Assembly: GCA_049682815.1 (NCBI GenBank)
Contig: JBAUII010000143.1
Span: 1 to 64,000 of the forward strand
Reading direction: 5' to 3'
Source of the DNA: DASWID01 sp049682815
GTDB lineage: Bacteria; Desulfobacterota_D; UBA1144; Nemesobacterales; CSP1-2
DNA length: 64,000 bases
The notes under the pieces are model-generated. The model was not told where the DNA came from and made no database searches. It saw only the letters and a list, made by a program, of their open reading frames with translations. Below are positions 54,619 to 63,246 of this stretch, piece by piece; the stretch's first letter is position 1, and each line of letters starts with the position of its first letter. The position numbers and the translations under genes were made by a program.

Positions 54619-55911
54619 TTAATTTCGTATTTGTCCATCCCCATAAATTATGTATTTTGTAACCGTAAGCTCTTCCAACCCCATAGGGCCATAGGCATGG
54701 AGTTTCGAAGTACTGATGCCGATCTCCGCACCCAGACCAAGCTCAAATCCGTCACTAAACCTAGTTGACGCATTAACCAGAACGGTTGATGAATTCACAC
54801 TATTCAAAAAGTACTGGGCATTATGATAACTTTTCGTTATGATTGCCTCCGTATGGTTCGATCCATATTTCTCGATATGCGATATTGCATCCTCCATGTT
54901 ATCAACAACCTTAACGTTTATTATTAGATCCAGGTATTCGTTAAACCAATCCCCCTCAGTCGCATCTTTGACAAGCGGAACAATCTGTTTAGTTCTGCTG
55001 CAACCACGAATTTCAACCTTCGCTGCCTGAAGTCTTTTGACCAGTCCGGGAAGAAATTTTTCTGCTATAACCTTATGGACAAGTAAAGTCTCCACAGCGT
55101 TGCATACGCCTGGCCTCTGAACCTTGGCGTTGATACAAACATTCTCAGCCATTTCGAGATCCGCGTATTCATCAACAAAAATATGGCATACCCCCTTATA
55201 GTGTTTCAATACTGGTATCCTTGAGTTCTCAGTGACAAACCTTATCAGCCCCTCCCCTCCTCTAGGTATTATAAGGTCAATAAGATCCTCAAGCTTCAAC
55301 ATCTCTAGAACGAAAGCCCTATCAGCAACGGGAACTACTTGTATCGAATCTTCAGGAAGATCAGCCTCGCGAAGGGCTTTCCTCAGCAATTCCCCGATGG
55401 CCAGATTAGATCTTATGGATTCTGACCCCCCCCTCAGAATCACAGCGTTGCCAGCCTTTATACATAAACCCGCACCATCCGCGGTTACGTTCGGCCTAGA
55501 TTCGTATATTATTCCAATTACACCGATAGGTATCCGCATCTTTCCAACGACTAGCCCATTTGGTCGTTTCCACATTCTCAGAATTTCACCAACTGGATCA
55601 CGAAGGGCAACAATCTCTGTCAAGCCATCTGAGATGGCCTTGATTCGGGCGGGGTTAAGTGTAAGTCTATCAATGAAGGCAGAAGACAGCCCTTTACTTT
55701 TAGCGTCTTCTATGTCCTTATTATTCTCTTCTATTATAAAACTCGATTCAGAAGAGATCAGCCTGGACATCGCTAACAGGCCTTCGTCCTTGGAACGAGA
55801 AGTTACTTTGGCTAGAGAATTAGAGGCATCTTTTGCTTTTAGAGCAATTTCATTCGCTATCTGTGTAAATTGAGTATCTTGTAACGAACTTCGGGTTTTT
55901 ATTTCCGACAT
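54619..55911 (-). CDS. proA: Gamma-glutamyl phosphate reductase
   Basis: ProA reduces gamma-glutamyl phosphate with NADPH in the second step of proline synthesis. The 430-residue aldehyde-dehydrogenase-fold enzyme carries the catalytic Cys in QRPGVCNAVETLL. It also has IGVIGIIYESRPNVTADGA and the C-terminal GLGAEIGISTSKLHAYGPMG, all family signatures. No proB gene is nearby. It is first in a three-gene run with the sigma factor and recN. Confidence 0.96.
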   Translation of the reverse strand: MSEIKTRSSLQDTQFTQIANEIALKAKDASNSLAKVTSRSKDEGLLAMSRLISSESSFIIEENNKDIEDAKSKGLSSAFIDRLTLNPARIKAISDGLTEIVALRDPVGEILRMWKRPNGLVVGKMRIPIGVIGIIYESRPNVTADGAGLCIKAGNAVILRGGSESIRSNLAIGELLRKALREADLPEDSIQVVPVADRAFVLEMLKLEDLIDLIIPRGGEGLIRFVTENSRIPVLKHYKGVCHIFVDEYADLEMAENVCINAKVQRPGVCNAVETLLVHKVIAEKFLPGLVKRLQAAKVEIRGCSRTKQIVPLVKDATEGDWFNEYLDLIINVKVVDNMEDAISHIEKYGSNHTEAIITKSYHNAQYFLNSVNSSTVLVNASTRFSDGFELGLGAEIGISTSKLHAYGPMGLEELTVTKYIIYGDGQIRN

Positions 55912-56344
55912 TTAGATAATATTTATCCTTTGACAGCGTTTCACAAGCCATTATGAATACAATCATAATACATATTGAAAGTTAATGTCAAGCATTATTT
56001 TCATAGGTGTAATTGATAACCTGATCTTCCAAAACTGAATTGAGGCAATGCACTTAACTTACTGCAATCATTTATATTTTCTCGGCTTACAGGTTAACGA
56101 GAATCGGAAGATCTTCATAAATACGACGGTTAGATATTCTAAGCCATTTTAAGCAAAAATCAGACACCTATATCAGGACTACACCCTTAGTACGCCTAAA
56201 ATAGTAATCGCAACTCGCTTTAATTATACGGAAATTTGGGGTTGTTAGAATAATGTAAGTAATTATAGACATATCAACTCAAGATTCCTTTCAGACCTAT
56301 TGCATTATCATCGTAAACATAGACTGTTCAATGATTTAAGTAGC
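55912..56344. other. Intergenic region, no gene seen
   Basis: This 430-base AT-rich gap lies between proA and the NusG-like gene, both on the minus strand. I find no frame with coding sense, no tRNA-like fold and no clear terminator. It should contain the proA promoter. Confidence 0.55.
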
Positions 56345-56878
56345 TTAAGACTCTATTAGCTCAACCATTCCGATATCCACTTCTACCGAAATGGCTCTCT
56401 TAATAATATCAACTGAGAGTATAAGCTTATTTAACCCTCTCCTCTTTAAAATTCTTCCAACTATCCCCTGAAGGGGCCCGTGTGTGACGATCACCATTTT
56501 CCCCTCTTTCAAATAGGGATGTGGATCGAATGGCACCTTGCTCTCAAGAATCTTCCTTATCGATTCGATCTGATCCTCCGGTATTGGAGCAGGTGTTCCG
56601 GATATACCGAGAATCTTAACTATCCCAGGGGTATTGAGAATATTTAATTTATAGTCCAACGTTGTGTTTACAAACAGGTAGCCGGGGAAAAGTGGTAAAA
56701 GAACCCTTTTCTTTCTATCTTTCCAATGACTTGTAATTTCTCGAAGGGGTAGAAATGTCTCTATTTGTTTCTGTTTAAGTGCACTGTCTGCAGCCTTTTC
56801 ATGCCTAACTACAGTGTATACGGCGTACCAACGCCTCTTTGTTTGACCGTAATCCGTATCAGAATTAGCTTCTTGCAT
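56345..56878 (-). CDS. NusG paralogue (RfaH/UpxY-like transcription antiterminator)
   Basis: The 177-residue protein has an NGN domain (RWYAVYTVVRHEKAADSALKQ, then LFPGYLFVNT) and a C-terminal KOW domain (GKMVIVTHGPLQGIVGRILKR). NusG paralogues of this kind bind paused polymerase at specific operons, typically for polysaccharide or secreted products. I place the start at ATG 56878 because AGGTGG is eight bases upstream; a GTG at 56890 lies on top of that site. It is isolated, with 430 and 375 bases of noncoding DNA on either side, so its target operon is elsewhere. Confidence 0.88.
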   Translation of the reverse strand: MQEANSDTDYGQTKRRWYAVYTVVRHEKAADSALKQKQIETFLPLREITSHWKDRKKRVLLPLFPGYLFVNTTLDYKLNILNTPGIVKILGISGTPAPIPEDQIESIRKILESKVPFDPHPYLKEGKMVIVTHGPLQGIVGRILKRRGLNKLILSVDIIKRAISVEVDIGMVELIES

Positions 56879-57253
56879 TGGAGATTCCACCTTAAAGGTA
56901 CTTTTGACTTAATATCTCGATAAAAGGTTCAGATAAATATGAATCAATGTCCTATTACGATAATAATGTCAAACCTCGGTTTTTAGAATATATTTTTGCC
57001 TCTTATAAAAGTTGATACATTAGCACAACTACTGAAACTTGCGTCGATAAAGGATCTTTCACAATAAATATCATCGATAGATATTTGAGCATTTCAATCC
57101 AATATACCGATCACCGTATATTTCAAAAATTGACCAACAAAATTAACCATCTTTAATATACATCTTAAGCCGGTGTTTTCTAAAAAATAATTTGACAAAT
57201 CAACGGCTTAGAAGAAAACTTAACCGGAAACTAAAAGGCTGGAGGCTGTAAAA
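56879..57253. other. Intergenic region between divergent genes
   Basis: A 375-base AT-rich gap holds the promoters of the NusG-like gene (left) and ndk (right). A TTGACA lies near 57191. I see no repeat or RNA gene. Confidence 0.5.
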
Positions 57254-57679
57254 TTGGAAAGAACACTCTCGATAGTTAAACCAGATGGCGTCAGAAGGAA
57301 TTTGATCGGTGAGGTCTTGCGTCGGTTTGAAGATGCCGACCTTAGATTGATTGGATTGAAAATGATAAAACTCTCAAAGAAACAGGCAGAAGGATTCTAT
57401 GCTGTACATAAAGACAGGCCATTCTTCTCGAGTCTGACCAATTTCATGTCTTCCGGTTCCTGCGTAGTTACCTTACTAGAAGGTGAGAATGCGATAAGTA
57501 AGCTGCGCGAAATTATGGGTGCCACCAATCCTGAAGATGCCGTGAAAGGAACAATTAGAAACGATTACGCGTCCAATATAGAACAAAATATCGTTCACGG
57601 ATCTGACTCCCCTGAATCAGCTTTATTTGAAATAAGATACTTTTTCAATGACCTAGAGATTTGTGAAAGGGAGTCCTGA
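57254..57679 (+). CDS. ndk: Nucleoside diphosphate kinase
   Basis: Ndk transfers phosphate between nucleoside tri- and diphosphates through a phospho-His. The 141-residue protein begins ERTLSIVKPDGVRRNLIGE and has the active site NIVHGSDSPESA, with the catalytic His in the NxxHGSD motif. The TTG start is supported by GGAGG eight bases upstream. It converges with lipB. Confidence 0.96.
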   Translation: MERTLSIVKPDGVRRNLIGEVLRRFEDADLRLIGLKMIKLSKKQAEGFYAVHKDRPFFSSLTNFMSSGSCVVTLLEGENAISKLREIMGATNPEDAVKGTIRNDYASNIEQNIVHGSDSPESALFEIRYFFNDLEICERES

Positions 57680-57756
57680 TAATCGAAAAAACCACCTTCG
57701 CCTTACTCTCCCTCCACACCTGGGGGAGGAGACGTGTGGAACCCACATCCCCCTTC

Positions 57757-58470
57757 CTATCTCAGAATAGACGATCTGCTCAAATCAAGAATTTCCTCGA
57801 TTTCAGCATCGAATATCTTCGCGAATTCCTTTGCAAAACGATGTGCGACCTGCCTCAGCGGAATTGTACCATTAATCAATTTCTTTATGGATGTAACAAC
57901 GCCCTCACTAATGCCACAAGGCACTATCAGAGAAAAGTTATCGAGGTCATTGCTCACATTCAATGCCACTCCATGCATAGATGTGTGTCTACTCACCCGG
58001 ATACCTATTGAGGCAATCTTTTCTGTGCCAACCCAAACACCCGGATAATTCTCCCTCCTCTCCGCCACTATATTAAAATATTTAAGAACTTCTATTATTG
58101 TTTCTTCTAATAAACGGACATAAGATCTGATCCCCAACTTAAAACCCCTCAGATTTATTATTGGGTAGCCAACGAGCTGGCCTGGCCCATGAAAAGTGAC
58201 ATCTCCCCCACGGGAAGTCTTATGTACAACAATACCCCTTTCTTTTAAATATTCTTCGGGGTATAGGATGTTACTCTTGTTACCGAACCTTCCAATCGTA
58301 ATAACTGATCTATGTTGGACAAGCAAAAGAAATCCTGTTGTATCCGAGCTCAGACGGGACACCTTTTCGTGTAATATACTCTGCAGGTCAATTCCAAAAG
58401 AGTACTCGACGTCCTCGAGATATATCCATTCAACGTGGCGTCGTGCCATGTCGTATCGTATTGTTTCCAT
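57757..58470 (-). CDS. lipB: Octanoyltransferase LipB
   Basis: LipB moves octanoyl groups from acyl carrier protein to lipoyl domains. The 237-residue protein has the family motif TSRGGDVTFHGPGQLVGYP. The catalytic Lys is in VGTEKIASIGIRVSR and the catalytic Cys in FSLIVPCGI. The start may be this ATG or the next Met 21 bases downstream; neither has a clear ribosome site. It is divergent from holA and convergent with ndk. No lipA gene is in the window. Confidence 0.95.
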   Translation of the reverse strand: METIRYDMARRHVEWIYLEDVEYSFGIDLQSILHEKVSRLSSDTTGFLLLVQHRSVITIGRFGNKSNILYPEEYLKERGIVVHKTSRGGDVTFHGPGQLVGYPIINLRGFKLGIRSYVRLLEETIIEVLKYFNIVAERRENYPGVWVGTEKIASIGIRVSRHTSMHGVALNVSNDLDNFSLIVPCGISEGVVTSIKKLINGTIPLRQVAHRFAKEFAKIFDAEIEEILDLSRSSILR

Positions 58471-58560
58471 TCATGGACTACAAAATTATGATCTAATATG
58501 AATTGCCGAAGTGTTGCTAATGAAATATAATTAATCCATAAACTTCTTCCAGTTTTCAAG

Positions 58561-59559
58561 ATGAAAAAGAAGATATCAAATAGAATCAATACGCAAATTC
58601 TTTACAGTAATCTTGATAACAATGTAGTCAGACCTGTCTATTTTTTCACTGGAGAGCAAACATTTTTAACAGAACAGGTCATTGATAGATTAAAAAAACA
58701 CATCTTAATTAATAACCCCGAGCTTAACTACTCACTTTTTCATGGCGATACGGCATCTGCAGCGGATATCATCTCTTTGGCAGAAACCTACCCGATGTTT
58801 GGAAACAAGAGGCTCATCATATTGAAAAATGCGGAGAAATTATCTACAAATGAACTGAAAGCGTTTGAAAAGTACTTTCAATCACCTTCCCCGTTTACTT
58901 GTCTAGTCTTTCAATTCAATAACACTAAGGGTATAGAGAATAGAAATAATGAGAATATTTTTCTAGTCGATACGACAGTTGATAAAAACAATATGCATTC
59001 ATCGATCAGGGAAATCGCTGCGGATTGCGGTCATGATATAACGAACGAGGCGATACTGCGTCTGAGATCCCTATTAGGCGAAAATCTGCAGGATATCAAG
59101 ACAGAGATAGAAAAATTATCACTATACACTGCTGGCAAAAAGAAAATCGACGCTAACGATGTGGGACGTATTACGGAAAAAATCAAGTTTGGAGATATCT
59201 TCCAGCTATTAAATTCAATTGCCAAAAAAGATATGACAAATGCATTACGGGCATTGCTCGATCTTGAATTGAAGAACGAGGACCCTCTATCGATACTAAA
59301 CATGTTGAGCTGGAGATTCAGACTTATCTGGAGAGTAAAGGAGCTTATTGAGAAGAGATTCGCAAAGGAGCAAATTCTTAAGGAAGTTAAAATTTCGCCG
59401 GGAGCCCTGTACTATACTCGGGAACAGGCAAAAAACCTTACCTTTGCGGAGCTCAGGAAAATAATGACAAGTCTCTACAGGGTGGATAAAAAATTAAAAA
59501 CTAGCTATCTTCCAGGTCATCAGATTCTAACAAAATTAGTTTTGGAAATGTGCAGGTAA
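58561..59559 (+). CDS. holA: DNA polymerase III delta subunit
   Basis: HolA opens the beta sliding clamp in the clamp-loader complex. The 332-residue protein has the delta-subunit N-terminal fold (YFFTGEQTFLTEQVIDRLKK), the NAEKLSTNELKAFEKYF core, and a helical C-terminal collar domain (about 210-330) with LSWRFRLIWRVKEL. It converges with rpsT (12 bases between stops); a holA-rpsT neighbourhood is common in bacteria and supports the call. Confidence 0.93.
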   Translation: MKKKISNRINTQILYSNLDNNVVRPVYFFTGEQTFLTEQVIDRLKKHILINNPELNYSLFHGDTASAADIISLAETYPMFGNKRLIILKNAEKLSTNELKAFEKYFQSPSPFTCLVFQFNNTKGIENRNNENIFLVDTTVDKNNMHSSIREIAADCGHDITNEAILRLRSLLGENLQDIKTEIEKLSLYTAGKKKIDANDVGRITEKIKFGDIFQLLNSIAKKDMTNALRALLDLELKNEDPLSILNMLSWRFRLIWRVKELIEKRFAKEQILKEVKISPGALYYTREQAKNLTFAELRKIMTSLYRVDKKLKTSYLPGHQILTKLVLEMCR

Positions 59560-59571
59560 CAAGTAAAATGG

Positions 59572-59865
59572 TTACGCAGAAGAAGATTGTTGTAATGATT
59601 TTGAGAGGTTATATACCTTTTTTGAGAACCTGGATATGTTTCTTGATGCCGTCCCTTTATGAATTACACCCTTTGAACCAGCCTTATCAAACTCGGCCAT
59701 CGCAACCCTTAAGATCTCTTGCGCCTTAGCAACGTCATTAGCATCGAGAGCGGAGTTAATGCTTTTAGCAAGAGTCCTCAGTTTCGAACGCGTATTCATA
59801 TTCCTGGATCTTCTTTTCAAGTCCTGCCGGTGCCTTTTAATCGCCGATTTCTTTCTATTAGACAT
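59572..59865 (-). CDS. rpsT: Ribosomal protein S20
   Basis: The 97-residue basic protein, of normal S20 length, starts MSNRKKSAIKRHRQDLKRR and has NTRSKLRTLAKSINSALD and KGVIHKGTASRNISRF, which bind 16S rRNA. I take the Met at 59865 as the start because the 20 residues upstream to 59925 are outside the family. Confidence 0.95.
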   Translation of the reverse strand: MSNRKKSAIKRHRQDLKRRSRNMNTRSKLRTLAKSINSALDANDVAKAQEILRVAMAEFDKAGSKGVIHKGTASRNISRFSKKVYNLSKSLQQSSSA

Positions 59866-60016
59866 CTTTACCACGTTGTTGAAAAAATTAAAATGATATT
59901 CTTCAGAAATTCGACGGTTTGTCAAATCCTGATAAGTTCGGATAGAAACTATCTATTTATCTTCACTCGATAAATAAATTATGTTATATTCGGATAACGA
60001 CATAGGAGGCGACGCG

Positions 60017-60667
60017 ATGAAATTCTTCCTGGACACCGCGAACCTAGACGAAATCAGGGACGCCGCGAGTATTGGAATTCTCGATGGTGTAACCACAAAC
60101 CCGACCCTGGTTTCTAAACAAGGAGAACAGAAGGGATTTAAACAATTGGTAAAGGAAATCTGCGAGATTGTAAATGGACCGGTAAGCGCTGAGGTAATAA
60201 GCACTGACGTAGAGAGAATGCTCGACGAGGCCAGAGACCTTGCCGAAATTCACCCGCATGTTGTTGTAAAAATGCCTCTTACAGAAGACGGAATCAGGGC
60301 AACAAAGATTGTATCTGATGAGGGAATCAAAGTTAATATCACACTTGTCTTCTCACCTTCACAGGCATTAATTGCTGCTAAAGCGGGTGCAACCTATGTA
60401 AGCCCGTTTGTTGGACGGCTCGACGATATCTCGGAAATTGGGATGAACGTAGTGAAAGATATCGTCGATATTTACAAGAATTATGCCTTTAGCACCCAGG
60501 TATTAGTTGCGAGCATTAGACATCCTGTACATGTAGTTGAAGCCGGAAAGGCAGGAGCACATGTTTCGACCATGCCCTACAAGGTTTTCAAGCAACTCTT
60601 AAAGCATCCATTAACAGATACCGGCCTCGAAAGATTTCTGTCAGATTGGAAAGATGTGAAAAGATGA
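60017..60667 (+). CDS. tal: Transaldolase (short TalC/MipB type)
   Basis: The 216-residue TIM barrel begins MKFFLDTANLDEIRDAAS. It contains GVTTNPTLVSKQG and the Schiff-base Lys in HVVVKMPLTEDGI, as well as NITLVFSPSQALIAAKAGA and SPFVGRLDD. These define the short transaldolase/fructose-6-phosphate aldolase family, which links the pentose phosphate pathway to glycolysis. ATG 60017 has GGAGG nine bases upstream; an upstream ATG at 59981 adds unrelated residues. Confidence 0.94.
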   Translation: MKFFLDTANLDEIRDAASIGILDGVTTNPTLVSKQGEQKGFKQLVKEICEIVNGPVSAEVISTDVERMLDEARDLAEIHPHVVVKMPLTEDGIRATKIVSDEGIKVNITLVFSPSQALIAAKAGATYVSPFVGRLDDISEIGMNVVKDIVDIYKNYAFSTQVLVASIRHPVHVVEAGKAGAHVSTMPYKVFKQLLKHPLTDTGLERFLSDWKDVKR

Positions 60668-61323
60668 TTTGAGACAACGACAGGTTTATTCTCATTCCTT
60701 ATGTTTTCTCTATGCGGGGTTGGAAAACCCCGCCTATCGCTGCTGATGACGGTACTTGTTATGGATAATCTGGACATTCTTGTCCCGATAGATTTCGATT
60801 CAATTAGTCTTATGGAGATCCTTCAAGTCATCCCCGAAATCAGTAATCGGGGATCCATCCCCGCCCGAAACGTGCGGGGAAAGGCTATGGATTCCCGCTA
60901 ACAATCCGCGGGAATGACGCCGGCGGGGAGAGCCTTGTCCTGTGCACTTAGCTTGTCCAAGCCCGGCCTGACTCATCGAAGGATAGGAAGAAGCCTAATC
61001 CGGGAAAAGGATGAGATTGCTTCAATTTGCTTAGCAAATTTCGCAATGATGTGACAGACGGCTCCAGTCTAACCGGCCTTCCAAAAATTGCGTTAAGAAA
61101 ATCAGGAGCGGAGACGTAAAGAAAAATTTGCGGGTTGCGGCTGGATTAAATTTTTTAGTCGAAGCGAATGATTTTTAGCAAATTTTTGGACAGCCTTGAT
61201 TTTTGCTTCTTTGTATCAAGACAAAGAAGTCAGAAAGAAGGGTGAGATGTAGAAAGAGATTACCTTTAAAGATTCTGGCCTGTAGACATCTCGCTTAGAC
61301 AGCAATGAAAATCGAGAATGAAC
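60668..61323. repeat. Repeat-rich intergenic region
   Basis: No gene is supported. The region contains a hairpin at 60714-60733 identical to the one at 255-274, a BIME-like palindromic block at 60827-60919, an 80-bp repeat at 61081-61160 (reverse complement of 10940-11019, 69 of 80 bases alike) and a 27-base block at 61214-61240 identical to 10677-10703 in reverse. Open frames such as 60701-60901 are built from these repeats. Confidence 0.8.
61081..61160 (+). repeat. 80-bp interspersed repeat, copy 2
   Basis: This copy aligns without gaps to the minus strand of 10940-11019 with 11 mismatches. The 27-base block at 61214-61240 lies 53 bases further on. In the other copy the matching 27-base block is more than 230 bases away, because the 61-bp repeat and other sequence lie between. 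This copy is thus the more compact form. Confidence 0.8.
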
Positions 61324-62061
61324 CTAATTTTTAACCCCGACGATAAGAAATTCTTTATTCCCATCTGCCCCGAGGATCGGTGAAGGCATGACCCCTACGA
61401 CATCAAAGGATGCTTCCTGTAAACATGAAGTAATCTTCTCTATTACCGCAGCGTATTTAGATTCATTCCTGACTACGCCCTTCTTTCCCACCTCACCCTT
61501 ACCAACCTCGAACTGCGGTTTGATCAGGGCGATCAGTATTCCTTTCGGTTTAAGCAGATTCTTCACCCGAGGGATTATCAATGTGAGTGAAATGAAGGAT
61601 ACATCAATTGTGGAAATATCAACCAACTCGCCTATGTCTTCTGGTTTTAAATACCTGGCGTTTACCTTCTCCATGACAACAACCCTTCTATCCTGTCTGA
61701 GACCCCAATCGATTTGACCATGTCCAACATCGATGGCGTATACCTTTCTTGCTCCAAATTGAAGAAGGCAGTCTGTAAACCCGCCTGTGGAGGCACCAAT
61801 ATCTAGAGCAACTTTGTCGTTAACGTTTATTTTGAATCTCTTCAATGCCGCTTCCAGCTTTATTCCCCCTCGTCCGACATATCTTCGGGAATCTTCTTTG
61901 ATAATGATCTCAGAATCTTTCGCAACAAGTGTTCCGGCTTTATCCACCCTCGTTCCTTTCACGAATACAACGCCTGACATCAGCAGGGATTGCGCCCGAG
62001 CTCTACTGGGAACCAATCCCCTTCTTACCAGTAATAGATCAATTCTTTCTCTACCCTTAAT
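61324..62061 (-). CDS. tlyA: TlyA-family rRNA 2'-O-methyltransferase, apparent ATT start
   Basis: The protein of about 245 residues has an N-terminal S4 RNA-binding domain (RERIDLLLVRRGLVPSRARA) and an FtsJ-type methyltransferase with the SAM loop ALDIGASTGGFTDCLL. TlyA methylates ribosomal RNA; some homologues are called haemolysin A. A TTG at 62016 would cut off most of the first S4 helix and has no usable ribosome site. Upstream in frame there is no ATG, GTG or TTG, but ATT at 62059-62061 lies five bases after GGGAG and eight after GGAGG, and gives a full-length family N-terminus. The start overlaps the stop of the prenyl synthase gene by three bases, implying translational coupling. Confidence 0.88.
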   Translation of the reverse strand: MKGRERIDLLLVRRGLVPSRARAQSLLMSGVVFVKGTRVDKAGTLVAKDSEIIIKEDSRRYVGRGGIKLEAALKRFKINVNDKVALDIGASTGGFTDCLLQFGARKVYAIDVGHGQIDWGLRQDRRVVVMEKVNARYLKPEDIGELVDISTIDVSFISLTLIIPRVKNLLKPKGILIALIKPQFEVGKGEVGKKGVVRNESKYAAVIEKITSCLQEASFDVVGVMPSPILGADGNKEFLIVGVKN

Positions 62062-62953
62062 ATGTTCTCCCTCCCAAATAGTGGGCTAATTCACGGAGCG
62101 GCACTGCCTCACTGCCAAAATTTTCTAAGGCATTGATAGCCTCATTCGTTAGGTCAGTAGCCATCCGTCTTGCGTTTTTAACTCCGATTAAACTTGGATA
62201 TGTTGCCTTCTTTCTTCTTGCGTCCCCTCCTGTGTTCTTACCAATTTCACCCCCGCCTTCGATGTCAAGCACATCATCCATGATCTGAAAGGCCAGCCCC
62301 AGTGCTTTCGAATAAGAATTGAGTTGATAAAGTTCTTTGCTATTGGCTCCGCCGATCTTCGCACCCGTCGTTACAGACACCTCAATTAAAGCCCCCGTTT
62401 TCAGTGAATGAACCCTCTTGCTCATCTCGATGGTAACCTCTTTACTACCCTCAAGTGAAAGATCAATAGCCTGCCCTCCAACCATTCCATGAGATCCCGA
62501 GGCCTTAGCGATATCCTTGATAACATTTATGAGTAGGGCAGGCTTCAGGCCCGAAGAAATACCTTCGTCAACGATGAAATAAAAGGCATCCGTGAGGAGG
62601 GCATCGCCTGCTAGGATAGCCAAGGCTTCTCCATAAACGCTATGATTAGTTGGTTTCCCCCGTCTTAACAGATCATCATCCATGGATGGCAAGTCATCAT
62701 GAATCAATGAATATGTATGAATCATCTCGATTGCACAAGCAACAGGGAGTGCTTTTTCTATCTCACCCCCAAAGACCTCGCAGGATGCAATACAGAGTAC
62801 AGGTCTCAGCCTCTTCCCGCCTGCCATTACACTGTAAAGCATCGATTCATGAAGTTTGCCCAAATCATTTTTGGATTTCAGCAGATACTCCGATAATTTC
62901 TTGTCGATTAAATCCTTCCTACTGGAGAGGTAGTCACTGACATTGAAATCCAT
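62057..62953 (-). CDS. ispA: Short-chain polyprenyl diphosphate synthase (farnesyl diphosphate synthase type)
   Basis: The 298-residue all-helical enzyme condenses isopentenyl diphosphate units. The first Asp-rich motif is in HDDLPSMDDDLLRRGKPT. GGQAIDLSLEG follows, and the second Asp-rich motif is in FQIMDDVLDIEG. The length and the insert in the first motif fit bacterial IspA rather than long-chain synthases. AGGACGG is upstream of the ATG. The tlyA gene overlaps its end; in many bacteria this pair lies with xseB and dxs, which are not here. Confidence 0.94.
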   Translation of the reverse strand: MDFNVSDYLSSRKDLIDKKLSEYLLKSKNDLGKLHESMLYSVMAGGKRLRPVLCIASCEVFGGEIEKALPVACAIEMIHTYSLIHDDLPSMDDDLLRRGKPTNHSVYGEALAILAGDALLTDAFYFIVDEGISSGLKPALLINVIKDIAKASGSHGMVGGQAIDLSLEGSKEVTIEMSKRVHSLKTGALIEVSVTTGAKIGGANSKELYQLNSYSKALGLAFQIMDDVLDIEGGGEIGKNTGGDARRKKATYPSLIGVKNARRMATDLTNEAINALENFGSEAVPLRELAHYLGGRTY

Positions 62954-63246
62954 AGGCCGTCCTAATTTATTTACTATAGTCCTTCTTTTAGTCCCTTAAC
63001 AAATATAGATTAGTCTACATATTAACTTTGACCCTGTTTGAACAATCTCCAACTCCCGCAAAAACTTTTGCCAAGGAGAATCAAACCGGATAGGTTAATT
63101 ACTCGATTCTTAACTCGCAATTTTAATGACACAACACTAATCCAAGGTGATTTTCTAAAAAATAAATTCTATCTAGCCAATCGAAAGCACTCAAGGAATC
63201 ATCAGATTATCCATCGAAGGTGCTAATTGAGAGACATCACGCCCAT

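Noticed and set aside
55232..55873. 213-residue plus-strand frame opposite proA
   Set aside because: It is a shadow frame of proA with no independent support.
60701..60901. 66-residue open frame
   Set aside because: It consists of hairpin and BIME-like repeat sequence.
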